NCBI GenBank assembly: GCA_016793325.1
Contig: JAEUKI010000069.1
Span: forward strand, 79,554 to 143,553
Direction: 5' to 3'
Length of the DNA stretch: 64,000 bases
DNA from: Myxococcales bacterium
GTDB lineage: Bacteria > Myxococcota_A > Polyangia > Polyangiales > Ga0077539
A program made the position numbers and the translations under genes. The stretch's first letter is position 1. The number at the start of each line of letters is the position of its first letter. Below, in pieces: positions 48,286-56,306 of the stretch. Below the pieces are notes generated by a model. It searched no databases. It was not told the origin of the DNA and worked only from the letters and a program-made list of their open reading frames with translations.

Positions 48286-49536
48286 ATGAAGCTGCACACG
48301 ACGCCCAACGGCAAGACGGTTCGAATCTTCGCAAACGACCTCGACGCAAAGGCGCTCGAGCAGATCGAGCGCATCGCCGAGCTCCCGTCGATCGTCGGCG
48401 ACCTCGCGTTGATGGCGGACGCGCACGCGGGCTCCGGCGTTCCGATCGGAACGGTGTTCGGAACGGAGGGCCTCGTGGTCCCCGACGTGATCTCCGGCGA
48501 CATCGGCTGCGGGATGATCTTGATGAAGACCTCGCTGCGCGCGAGCGAGATCACGCCGGCCATCGCGTCGAAGATCCTCGCGCGCGTGAACGATACGGCG
48601 TGCAAGCTCCTTCACGACCGTGAGTCGACGGCGATGCCGGCCTTCACGGACGCGTCCGAGCCCGTCGTCGCGCTCAACGCGGCGCGCGCTTCGCGTCAGC
48701 TCGGGACGCTCGGCGGTGGAAATCACTTCTGCGAACTGCAGAAGGACTCCGAGGGAAACCTCTGGGTGATGGTCCACTCGGGCTCGCGAGGGCTCGGTCA
48801 GGCGGTCAACGGCCACTACCGCGCGAAGGCTGAAGAGCTCTGCGCGCGGCTCGGTGCGAGCTACCCGAAGGGGTTCGCGTTCTTGCCGGTCGACTCGGAC
48901 GAGGGCCGCGGCTACCTCGCAGAACAAGCGTTCTGCTTGCGCTACGCCGAGGCCAATCGAGAGCTGATCCGTCAGGCGTGCGAGCGCGCGATCGGCGACG
49001 TCGTGGGTCCCTACGACGTGACGTTCGTGGTGCAGACGCATCACAACTTTCTCTCGATGGAATGCTGGGATGGCCGCGATGTGTACGTGCATCGAAAGGG
49101 TGCTGTCGCTGCGCCGAAGGGCGCGTACGTGACCATCCCCGGTTCGATGGAGAGCAAGAGCTTTCTGTGCCGCGGGACGGGCTCGGCCCTCTCGCACGCC
49201 TCGGTGTCGCACGGCGCAGGACGAAAGAAGTCGCGCGGCGCGATGCTGCCGAAGGTGCACGTGAAGGACGAGAACGGCGAGGTTCTCCGCGACAAGGGCG
49301 GCTACGCCCGCGTCGACAAGGAGGCGACCGAGCGCGCGAAGAAGCAAGCCGCCGACGTCATGCTCCGCGAGATGACCGACAAGGGAATCACGCTCGTCAC
49401 GCACGACCCCGCGGGCGTGCTCGACGAGCGCGGACACGGCTACAAGGACGTCGAGGCTGTCATCGCAGCGCAGCACGAGCTGCTCGAAGTCGTGACCGAG
49501 CTCGTGCCCATCGGCGTCGTCAAGGCGCCCACGTGA
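48286..49536 (+). CDS. rtcB: RNA-splicing ligase RtcB
   Basis: A 416-aa GTP-dependent RNA ligase that joins a 2',3'-cyclic or 3'-phosphate end to a 5'-hydroxyl. Signature segments: DIGCGMILM near 72, GTLGGGNHFCEL near 143 (metal and GTP binding), MVHSGSRGLG, VHRKGAVAAPKGA, and SHGAGRKKSRG near 310 (catalytic histidine that is guanylylated). Length matches E. coli RtcB. GGAGG precedes ATG 48286. No rtcA cyclase follows; instead an RNase II/R gene lies 79 bp downstream. Confidence 0.96.
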   Translation: MKLHTTPNGKTVRIFANDLDAKALEQIERIAELPSIVGDLALMADAHAGSGVPIGTVFGTEGLVVPDVISGDIGCGMILMKTSLRASEITPAIASKILARVNDTACKLLHDRESTAMPAFTDASEPVVALNAARASRQLGTLGGGNHFCELQKDSEGNLWVMVHSGSRGLGQAVNGHYRAKAEELCARLGASYPKGFAFLPVDSDEGRGYLAEQAFCLRYAEANRELIRQACERAIGDVVGPYDVTFVVQTHHNFLSMECWDGRDVYVHRKGAVAAPKGAYVTIPGSMESKSFLCRGTGSALSHASVSHGAGRKKSRGAMLPKVHVKDENGEVLRDKGGYARVDKEATERAKKQAADVMLREMTDKGITLVTHDPAGVLDERGHGYKDVEAVIAAQHELLEVVTELVPIGVVKAPT

Positions 49537-49615
49537 CGCGTCCCGCGCGGCGCTGTGTGCGGGAGGGGGGCTTTTCAACAGCGCAGAACGTGCGCAGGCT
49601 CCCGGCCCCACAAGC

Positions 49616-51523
49616 ATGAATGATTCGAACGGTCGCCGTGACGGTCGCGACGTGGTGGGGCGCGTCGCGGTCAACCCGCGCGGGTTTGGCTTCTTGGAAG
49701 TGGACGAAGGCGAGAGCGGCGACGTTCTTCGCGCGTTCATTCCGCCGCCCGCGCTCAACGCATTTCTGGCCGACGACGTCGTCGCTGGCACCATCGTCCG
49801 CGCGGACGACGGCCGGTGGAACGCCACGGACCTCACCCTCTACGAACGCCCCCGCACCGAGCTCGTCGGCGAGGTCGTCTCTCGCCGAGGCTCGCTCTTT
49901 CTCCGCGTCGATCGCGAGGTGTCCAACACCGATTGGCCGCTGGATTCTCGCGGTCAATCGCTGGAGCCAGGCGCCACGGTGCTCGCGCGCATCGCGAGCG
50001 GAGAGCCCGCCGCGCAGTTTCGAAAGCGCGTCGACGGCAGCGACGATCCCTCGCTCGCGCGCGTGATCGCGAGGCACCGCATCGTGACCGAGTGGAGCGA
50101 GGACGCCCTCGAGCAAGCGCGCGCGCTCACGAAGAAGCCCCACTCGATCGATGGACGGCGGGACCTTCGTTCGCTGCCCACGGTCACTGTGGACGCGCCG
50201 TCGACGCGCGACATCGACGACGCGATCTCTGTGATGCCCGCGGATCGCGAGGGCGCGCTGCGGCTCTTTGTGTCCATCGCGGATCCATCGGACTTCATCG
50301 AACCCGGCACGGCGCTCGACCGCGAAGCGCGCGCGCGCGCCACGAGCACGTACCTCGCGGGTCGCACGCTCCCGATGCTCCCCGACGAGCTCTCGTCCGG
50401 TCACCTCTCGCTGCACCCCGAGGTCGACCGCCGCACCCTCACCTGCGAGATGCGCATCGATCCCGAGGGAAACATCACGGCGACAGACGTCTACGAGTCG
50501 GTCATTCGCTCGTTCGCGCGGCTCGACTACGAAGAGACCGCGGACTACCTCGACCACGGGACCCTCACCCGCGAGGTCGAGAAGGTCCGCTCGTCGATGC
50601 CGTGGTTTCGCGCGGCGAGCGCGCGGCTCGGCGCGTTTCGAGCGCGGCGCGGCGGCATTCGCATCGCGCAAGACGAAGCGAAGATCACCGTCGATCCCGC
50701 GACAGGACAAGCGAGCGCCGTCGAGGCGCAGCGGCCCAACAGCGCCCACGTCATGATCGAGCGCTTCATGGTCGCGGCGAACGAGGCGATCGCGCGGTGG
50801 CTCACCGAGCGCGGCGTCCCGTCGCTCTTGCGCGTGCACGACATCCCCGACGAAGACGCCGTCGGTGACCTCGCAGAGATCGCCGAGAACTTCGGGTACG
50901 CCGCGGGCTTCGGCCCCAAGCTCTCACCGTTGTCGCTCGCGGCGTTCGACGCGCAGATCGATGGGTCGCCGCAAGAGCCCGCGATCCGCTCGGTCCTCCT
51001 CCGATCGCTCGGCCCTGCGCGCTACCAAGTTGCGCCGTCGATGCACTTCGGGCTCGCAGCGCCGCTCTACCTGCATTTTACCTCGCCGTTGCGAAGGTAC
51101 GCGGACTTCGAGGTGCACCGCACGATCCGCGCGTACCTCCGCGGCCGCCGCGATTGGTCGCCGAGAGACCCGACGCTCGACGCGCTCTCGCGACACATCA
51201 ACGAGCGCGCGCGCGCGGCGACCCGCGCAGAGAACGACCGTCGCAAGATGATCGTCGCGCGCTACATGGCAGACCGCGTGGGGCAGCGTTTTTCTGCGCG
51301 AATCACGAGGCTTCGGACGTTTGCGATCGTCGCGCAGCTCGACGCTTCGTTCGTCGAGGGATCGATCAGCGTCGACTCGATCGCGGGCGGTCCGTACGTC
51401 TTGGATCCCCGCGAGACGCACCTTCGAGGCTCGGATCGAGTGTTCACCGTCGGTCAAGCCGTGCGCGTGAAGGTCTCGGGCGCCGACCCCGCCCTCGGCC
51501 GCGTCGAGTTCGCCCTCGAGTAG
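49616..51523 (+). CDS. RNase II/R family 3'-5' exoribonuclease
   Basis: A 635-aa RNB-domain exonuclease. An N-terminal cold-shock-like beta domain (VVGRVAVNPRGFGFLEVDEG) is followed by the RNB core with TVDAPSTRDIDDAIS near residue 205, whose aspartates bind magnesium, and HFTSPLRRYADFEVHR near 490, which supports the active site. A C-terminal S1 domain ends at VKVSGADPALGRVEFALE. It degrades RNA processively; the compact length is closer to RNase II than to full RNase R. Being directly downstream of rtcB on the same strand, it could be co-induced with RNA repair. Confidence 0.92.
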   Translation: MNDSNGRRDGRDVVGRVAVNPRGFGFLEVDEGESGDVLRAFIPPPALNAFLADDVVAGTIVRADDGRWNATDLTLYERPRTELVGEVVSRRGSLFLRVDREVSNTDWPLDSRGQSLEPGATVLARIASGEPAAQFRKRVDGSDDPSLARVIARHRIVTEWSEDALEQARALTKKPHSIDGRRDLRSLPTVTVDAPSTRDIDDAISVMPADREGALRLFVSIADPSDFIEPGTALDREARARATSTYLAGRTLPMLPDELSSGHLSLHPEVDRRTLTCEMRIDPEGNITATDVYESVIRSFARLDYEETADYLDHGTLTREVEKVRSSMPWFRAASARLGAFRARRGGIRIAQDEAKITVDPATGQASAVEAQRPNSAHVMIERFMVAANEAIARWLTERGVPSLLRVHDIPDEDAVGDLAEIAENFGYAAGFGPKLSPLSLAAFDAQIDGSPQEPAIRSVLLRSLGPARYQVAPSMHFGLAAPLYLHFTSPLRRYADFEVHRTIRAYLRGRRDWSPRDPTLDALSRHINERARAATRAENDRRKMIVARYMADRVGQRFSARITRLRTFAIVAQLDASFVEGSISVDSIAGGPYVLDPRETHLRGSDRVFTVGQAVRVKVSGADPALGRVEFALE

Positions 51524-51527
51524 CGAG

Positions 51528-52496
51528 CTACGCGCTGAGCGTGCGCGTCGCGCGCGAGGTGAGCTCGCGGCGCTTGCTTCGGCGGAGGAAGCCCCCTCGC
51601 GCCGCGATGGCGAGGTCGTCGCGGCCGCGGGACCACTCGTCGCGAGAGACCGCAGCGCGGATTTCAGCGGCCATTTCAGCGGCGTTTGAAAACCTGTGCG
51701 CCGGGTCGAGCGCGAGGCCGCGGTCGATCACCGCCGCGAGCGCCTCGGACGTGGAGCTCCGGACCGAGCGGAGCGGCCGTCGCGGCTCGAGGACGAACGC
51801 GCGTGCGCGCGCAGAGGGATCCTCGTAGTGCGCGAAGAGACGCTGGCCCGCGAGGACCTCCCAGAGCACGACCGAGAGCGCGTAGAGGTCGCCGCGCGTC
51901 GTGTGGGTGCGTCCGGCGAGGACCTCGGGAGGGAGGTAGCCGAGCTTGCCGGCGGTCGTTCCGGGAGGGGTGCTTCGCGCGAAGGCGAGCGAGCGGGCCA
52001 GGCCGAAATCCGCGAGGCGCGCCACGCCGTCTTTGCTCACGAGCACGTTGGCAGGCGAGATGTCCCGGTGCAACACGGGCGCGCGGATGGTCGTGCTCGC
52101 TTGGCCCTTGTGCAGCGCCGAGAGCGCGTCGAGCACGTCGAGCGCGAGCTGCGCGGTCGCGCCGCTCGTGAGCTTCTGCTCGGGGTGAACGAAGGTGCGC
52201 GCGGAGGTCCCGTCGATCCATTCGAGCGCGAGAAACGCGCCTTCTTCATCGCGTCCGTGCGCGAGGTACCGAACGACCTTCGGGTGCTCGAGCATCGAGT
52301 GCACGCGGCACTCGTCGTCGAACAGCTGTTGAATGTGCGCGCTCGATCGCAGCGCGGGCAGCACGCGCTTCAGCGCGACGCGTTGACCCGTGCGCGTCCA
52401 TCGCGCTCGAAAGACGGTCGCCATGGCCCCCGCGCCAGCGGCCTCGACGCCGTCGAACGCGCTCTCGCATGCGCCTGCGGCAGATCCGCTCGCCAT
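51528..52496 (-). CDS. Ser/Thr protein kinase
   Basis: A 322-aa Hanks-type kinase. The glycine loop is altered (AAGAGAMATVFRARW), the lysine is in VALKRVLP, the catalytic loop reads HRDISPANVLV (Ser in place of the usual Lys-Pro Lys), and ADFGLARS is intact. The helix E insert and GYLPPEV replace the usual activation segment ending. AGGGGA precedes ATG 52496. No transmembrane segment is seen. Its start lies inside the upstream gene, which shares 127 bases with it in another frame. Confidence 0.87.
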   Translation of the reverse strand: MASGSAAGACESAFDGVEAAGAGAMATVFRARWTRTGQRVALKRVLPALRSSAHIQQLFDDECRVHSMLEHPKVVRYLAHGRDEEGAFLALEWIDGTSARTFVHPEQKLTSGATAQLALDVLDALSALHKGQASTTIRAPVLHRDISPANVLVSKDGVARLADFGLARSLAFARSTPPGTTAGKLGYLPPEVLAGRTHTTRGDLYALSVVLWEVLAGQRLFAHYEDPSARARAFVLEPRRPLRSVRSSTSEALAAVIDRGLALDPAHRFSNAAEMAAEIRAAVSRDEWSRGRDDLAIAARGGFLRRSKRRELTSRATRTLSA

Positions 52497-53254
52497 CGCC
52501 CGTCCCCTAGCAGCGCGCGCGGCGAACGAGCAACATTTCGACGATCGCGAAACTGATCCCGCCACGCGTCGCAACGCACGTAGTTTGCGTAGGGATATCC
52601 GCGGCGAAATCCCTCGACCCAGAATCCGTCCCCGCCGCGGCAGGGCGGACGCAACGACGGATCGAGCGCGGGCCGCTCGTTGATTCGCGTCACGAGGTCG
52701 CCCACGCGAATCCCGAGCACGTCGGGGATCACCCTCGCGAACTCGGGCGAGATCACGAGCGAGCCCGGAAACCACGCGGTGACGTCCCTCGCGTCCCGCG
52801 GGCGCTCGGCGGGCGGCGCGATCGACGGCGCGGGCGTCGCGATCGCGATCGGCTGCGCGACGACCTGCGTGACGCTCGGCGCGCGACGGAGCAAGCCCCG
52901 CTCTCGCGCGATGGCCATGGGCCCTGGCCGCACGCGAGCGTCGTCAGCGATGAACGCGCTCACCGCCGCGACCGAGGCGCGGCTCAGCTTGGACGCGAGC
53001 CGATCGAACACGGTCGAGCGCGGGAGCGCGAGCGCGGCCAACACAGCGATGGCCGCCCAGCGAAGCGAGATCGACGCGCGCGCGGGCTGCGGCGTCGGCG
53101 GGGTGACGGCCGGGGCTGTTGAATTCGTGGGCGCGACGACGGCGGTCGCGCACGTGGGGCAGAGCGGCGTGGGGGTCCCGTCGGCAGGCGAGAGAACCCA
53201 CCGCGGTGCGGCGCCGCAGCGCGCGCAGTGGAGCGTTCGGTGTGGAGGGGTCAT
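52370..53254 (-). CDS. Zinc-ribbon, single-TM protein of unknown function
   Basis: A 294-aa protein. It starts with a zinc ribbon (CARCGAAPRW, then LCPTCATAV), a Pro/Thr linker and a hydrophobic helix (WAAIAVLAALALPRST). The middle (ISPEFARVIPDVLGIRVGD, LVTRINERPALDPS) resembles a PDZ-like fold. The last 40 residues are Arg/Ala-rich and coincide with the overlapping kinase start, so the true 3' end may be earlier than the stop at 52370 if a frameshift is present. No ribosome site is obvious for ATG 53254. Confidence 0.6.
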   Translation of the reverse strand: MTPPHRTLHCARCGAAPRWVLSPADGTPTPLCPTCATAVVAPTNSTAPAVTPPTPQPARASISLRWAAIAVLAALALPRSTVFDRLASKLSRASVAAVSAFIADDARVRPGPMAIARERGLLRRAPSVTQVVAQPIAIATPAPSIAPPAERPRDARDVTAWFPGSLVISPEFARVIPDVLGIRVGDLVTRINERPALDPSLRPPCRGGDGFWVEGFRRGYPYANYVRCDAWRDQFRDRRNVARSPRALLGDGRWRADLPQAHARARSTASRPLARGPWRPSFERDGRARVNASR

Positions 53255-53413
53255 GCCCGACCGTGCTCTCAAGGACGGTGCCAACCGCGGGGTCTCGCAG
53301 ATTGCCAGCGAATTCCCGCGTAGAGCGCGCGCCGGCCCCTTCGGTCGCGAGTGCCACAATGGCACGCAGGCCGCTTCGACTCGCTGCCAAGCTGGCGTAG
53401 GCTCCCGCCGCTC

Positions 53414-53833
53414 ATGAACCTCCCCGCCCGGCTCTTGCCCACCATCGCCCTCTTCGCCGCGCTCGAGATGAGCGCGTTCGGCTGCAAGAAGGACTCGCCC
53501 TCGCACGACCACGGCGCGCACGCTGGCGCGGCGAACGCGGCCTCGGACGCTCCGGCCACGGTCGCGCCCGGCGGAACCGCGAGCATCCGGGTCGACGCGC
53601 AGGGCTATCACCCCACGCGCGTCCGCGCGTCTGCCAACAGCGAAATCACGCTGTCCTTCGTGCGAACGACCGACGAGTGCTGCGGCCAGCAGCTCAAGAT
53701 CCCCTCGATGAACATCAACCGCGACCTGCCCTTGAACCAGCCGGTGGCGGTGACTGTGCGTGTTCCTGCGAGCGGTGAGCTCGCGTTCACGTGCGGTATG
53801 GACATGTATCGCGGCGCTGTCGTGGTACAGTGA
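53414..53833 (+). CDS. Cupredoxin-like lipoprotein
   Basis: A 139-aa lipoprotein. The signal ends in a lipobox-like ALEMSAFGC, and a His/Ala linker (HDHGAHAG) follows. The body is a cupredoxin: TDECCGQQLKIPSMNI and LAFTCGMDMYRGAVVV, with the Cys and Met positions used for copper in EfeO/CopC-type cupredoxins. It should sit in the periplasm or on the outer membrane and bind or shuttle copper. No copper exporter is adjacent. Confidence 0.85.
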   Translation: MNLPARLLPTIALFAALEMSAFGCKKDSPSHDHGAHAGAANAASDAPATVAPGGTASIRVDAQGYHPTRVRASANSEITLSFVRTTDECCGQQLKIPSMNINRDLPLNQPVAVTVRVPASGELAFTCGMDMYRGAVVVQ

Positions 53834-53885
53834 AATCCTCGTCGCGAGCACAACGCCCGCGCGGCGCAAGGCGGACGCCTCCTGC

Positions 53886-54647
53886 ATGACAGCACGCACC
53901 ATCGTCATCGGTGACATCCACGGCGAATACGACTCGCTCTTGCGTCTGCTCGCAAAGCTCCCCGCGCTCGACCCCGACGACACGCTGCTCTTCTTGGGCG
54001 ACTACGTCGATCGCGGCCCCGACTCGCGCAAGGTCGTCGAGAAGGTGCGCGAGATCGCCAAGACCGCGACGCACAAGGTCGTGACCCTGCGCGGCAACCA
54101 CGAAGACCTGTGGATCGATTGCTACGAGAGCACGCCGCACCTCGGGTTTCTGCTCCCGCGCGCCAACGGCTGTCCGGACACGTTTCGATCGTTCATCGAC
54201 GGAGCGCGGCTGCCGCTCGATCAGCCCCTCCCCCACGACGAGATCGCGAAGATGTGCGACGTGCGGAGCTGGTTTCCCAAGGACGTCTTCGAGTGGTTCA
54301 AGTCGCTGCCCTGTTGGTACGAAGACGATCACGCGATCTACGTCCACGCCGGGCTCGACGGCGAAGAGGGCGACTGGAAGCACCCGCGCGACGGCCGCGA
54401 CGCGCCCCTCATCTGGATGCGCGAGCCGAGCTTCTACCGCACGTACAAGGGCAAGCGCGTCGTGTTCGGGCACACGCCCGTGACCGAGCTGCCCACCGAT
54501 CACCTCAACATCATCGCGCGCTGGCTCGATGACCCCGGTGACGTCTGGACCCGAGGCGACCTCGTCGGCCTCGACACCGGGTCGGGCAAGGGCGGTCACT
54601 TGAGCGCGATCGAGCTGCCGCGCGGCAAAGTGTACGAGAGCCGCTGA
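53886..54647 (+). CDS. PPP-family serine/threonine phosphatase
   Basis: A 253-aa phosphoprotein phosphatase with all PPP motifs: IGDIHGEYDS, LGDYVDRGPDS, LRGNHEDL, VHAGLDG and FGHTPV. These bind two metals and the phosphate. Length and motif wording resemble bacterial PrpA/PP1-like enzymes that reverse Ser/Thr kinase action, which fits a genome rich in Hanks kinases. It starts 52 bp after the cupredoxin stop. Confidence 0.92.
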   Translation: MTARTIVIGDIHGEYDSLLRLLAKLPALDPDDTLLFLGDYVDRGPDSRKVVEKVREIAKTATHKVVTLRGNHEDLWIDCYESTPHLGFLLPRANGCPDTFRSFIDGARLPLDQPLPHDEIAKMCDVRSWFPKDVFEWFKSLPCWYEDDHAIYVHAGLDGEEGDWKHPRDGRDAPLIWMREPSFYRTYKGKRVVFGHTPVTELPTDHLNIIARWLDDPGDVWTRGDLVGLDTGSGKGGHLSAIELPRGKVYESR

Positions 54648-54807
54648 GCTCTCGATCTGCCGCGTTATTTACAAGGTAAACGCGAAAGTGCGCGGGGCGC
54701 TTGCGCGTTCGTTCGCCGCCCTGTACATAACCAATCAGCTATGTAACCGATCGGCGATGCACGACGCCTCGCCGATCCAGTCCCCACCCCTCGCGAAGAG
54801 AGCTCCG

Positions 54808-55290
54808 ATGAACCCGCGATCGATCGACGTTCCCTCCATCCAAGAGACCACCGAGCTGCGGACGGCGCAGATTCGACTGACCATCGCGAAGGACGAGATT
54901 CGCTCGGCGATGGGTCCCGCCATCAGCGAGGTCTTCGCCACGGTCGCGAAGCAAGGGCTCGCGCCGCAGGGAGGGTGGTTCACGCACCATCACAAGATCG
55001 ACGAGCACGGCTGGGACTTCGACGTGTGCGTCGCCGTCGATCGCCCTGTCAGCGCCGAGGGTCGCGTCGTCGCTGGAACGTGGCCCGCGATGCGCGTGCT
55101 CCGCGCGGTGTACACAGGGCCGTACGAGGGCCTCGGTGACGCGTGGGGCGAGTTCGACGCGTGGGCCAAGAGCGCAGGCATCGAGACACAACGAGACTTG
55201 TGGGAGCGCTACCTCGTCGGCCCCGAGTCGGGACCCGACGCGACGAAGTACCGCACCGAGCTCAGTCGTCCCGTCGCGGTGACGAAGTGA
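54808..55290 (+). CDS. GyrI-like small-molecule-binding domain protein
   Basis: A 160-aa protein of the GyrI/AraC-effector-binding fold: a beta strand leading to MGPAISEVFATVAKQGL, THHHKIDEHGWDFDVCVAV, then RVLRAVYTGPYEGLGDAWGE. Such single-domain members bind or hydrolyse small hydrophobic compounds. AAGAGAG precedes ATG 54808. It is the first of three overlapping or closely spaced genes (with ArsR-type and AHSA1-type partners), a common small operon. Confidence 0.8.
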   Translation: MNPRSIDVPSIQETTELRTAQIRLTIAKDEIRSAMGPAISEVFATVAKQGLAPQGGWFTHHHKIDEHGWDFDVCVAVDRPVSAEGRVVAGTWPAMRVLRAVYTGPYEGLGDAWGEFDAWAKSAGIETQRDLWERYLVGPESGPDATKYRTELSRPVAVTK

Positions 55291-55733
55291 ACACCGTCGC
55301 CGCGAAGGCCCGCGGGACGAAGCCCCGCGCGGTCTCCGATCGGCTCGACGCGACGTTCGCCGCGCTCGCAGACCCGACGCGCCGAGCGATCCTCGCGCGC
55401 CTCGCGGACGGAGAGGCCACGGTCGCCGAGCTCGGAGAGCCGTTCGCGCTCAGTCAACCGGCGATCTCCAAGCACCTCAAGGTGCTCGAGCGCGCGGGCC
55501 TCGTCGCGCGCGGGCGCGACGCGCAACGGCGACCGCGCACGCTCGAAGCAGCGCCGCTCAAAGAAGCCGCTGATTACCTCGCGACCTACCGCGCGTACTG
55601 GGAGGGGAGCTTCGCCGCGCTCGACGCGGTCCTCGGAGAGCTCGTCGCCAAAGAAGCGCGCGCAAAACACCCCGCCCGCGCGCGTCGCGCGAGGCGCGAT
55701 CCATCGGCTCGGACCACGCACCGAAAGAAGTAA
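55287..55733 (+). CDS. ArsR-family transcriptional regulator
   Basis: A 148-aa regulator with a winged helix: FAALADPTRRAILARLADG, VAELGEPFALSQPAISKHLKVLERAGLV and RTLEAAPL. There is no metal-binding cysteine in the recognition helix, so it belongs to the non-metal ArsR group usually paired with an AHSA1 protein, as here. GTG 55287 overlaps the stop of the preceding gene by GTGA, so translation is coupled. The C-terminal tail is Arg/Lys-rich. Confidence 0.88.
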   Translation: MNTVAAKARGTKPRAVSDRLDATFAALADPTRRAILARLADGEATVAELGEPFALSQPAISKHLKVLERAGLVARGRDAQRRPRTLEAAPLKEAADYLATYRAYWEGSFAALDAVLGELVAKEARAKHPARARRARRDPSARTTHRKK

Positions 55734-55738
55734 ACGTC

Positions 55739-56221
55739 ATGTTGAAGATCGAGACTCCCGACGATCGGTCGATCGTGATCACGCGCTCGTTTGCAGCGCC
55801 CAAGCGCCTCGTGTTCGAAGCGTGGACGAAGCCCGCGCTCGTGCAGCGCTGGCTCGGCGTATTCGGCGGATGGAAGTTCGACGTGTGCGAAATGGACGTG
55901 CGCGTCGGCGGCAGTTATCGCTGGCGTTGGCGCGGTCCCGACGGAAGCACGATGGGCGTCAGCGGGACGTACCGCGAAGTGGTCGAGGGCGAGCGAATCG
56001 TCGCGACCGAGCGCTTCGACGAGGCGTGGTACCCAGGTGAAGCCGTCGGCACGACCGAGTTCTTCGAAGACGGCTCGAAGCAACGAACGCGCGTCGTCAC
56101 GACCGTCCGCTACGCGACCACCGAAGCGCGCGACATCGCCGTGCGCTCGCCGATGGAGCACGGGATGGAAGGCGGCTACCGGTCGCTCGACGCGGTGCTC
56201 GAAGCCGAGCTCGCGCGCTGA
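55739..56221 (+). CDS. SRPBCC/AHSA1 domain protein
   Basis: A 160-aa START-like hydrophobic-pocket protein: ITRSFAAPKRLVFEAWTKP, WKFDVCEMDVRVGGSYRWRW, GTYREVVEGERIVATE and HGMEGGYRSLDAVL, all typical of the AHSA1 group. It lies five bases after the ArsR gene and is most likely its co-expressed partner, binding a lipid or aromatic ligand. No enzymatic residues are obvious. Confidence 0.9.
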   Translation: MLKIETPDDRSIVITRSFAAPKRLVFEAWTKPALVQRWLGVFGGWKFDVCEMDVRVGGSYRWRWRGPDGSTMGVSGTYREVVEGERIVATERFDEAWYPGEAVGTTEFFEDGSKQRTRVVTTVRYATTEARDIAVRSPMEHGMEGGYRSLDAVLEAELAR

Positions 56222-56306
56222 CGTCCGCGCGACGACGGGTGCGCGCGTTCGCCGGAGCTGCGTGGTGAGCGACAACGTTGCGACGCCAGAACAAACCACC
56301 GTCGTT

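Noticed and set aside
49537..51523. An rtcA RNA cyclase downstream of rtcB
   Set aside because: The gene here is clearly an RNB-domain exonuclease, and no RtcA-like sequence is seen nearby.
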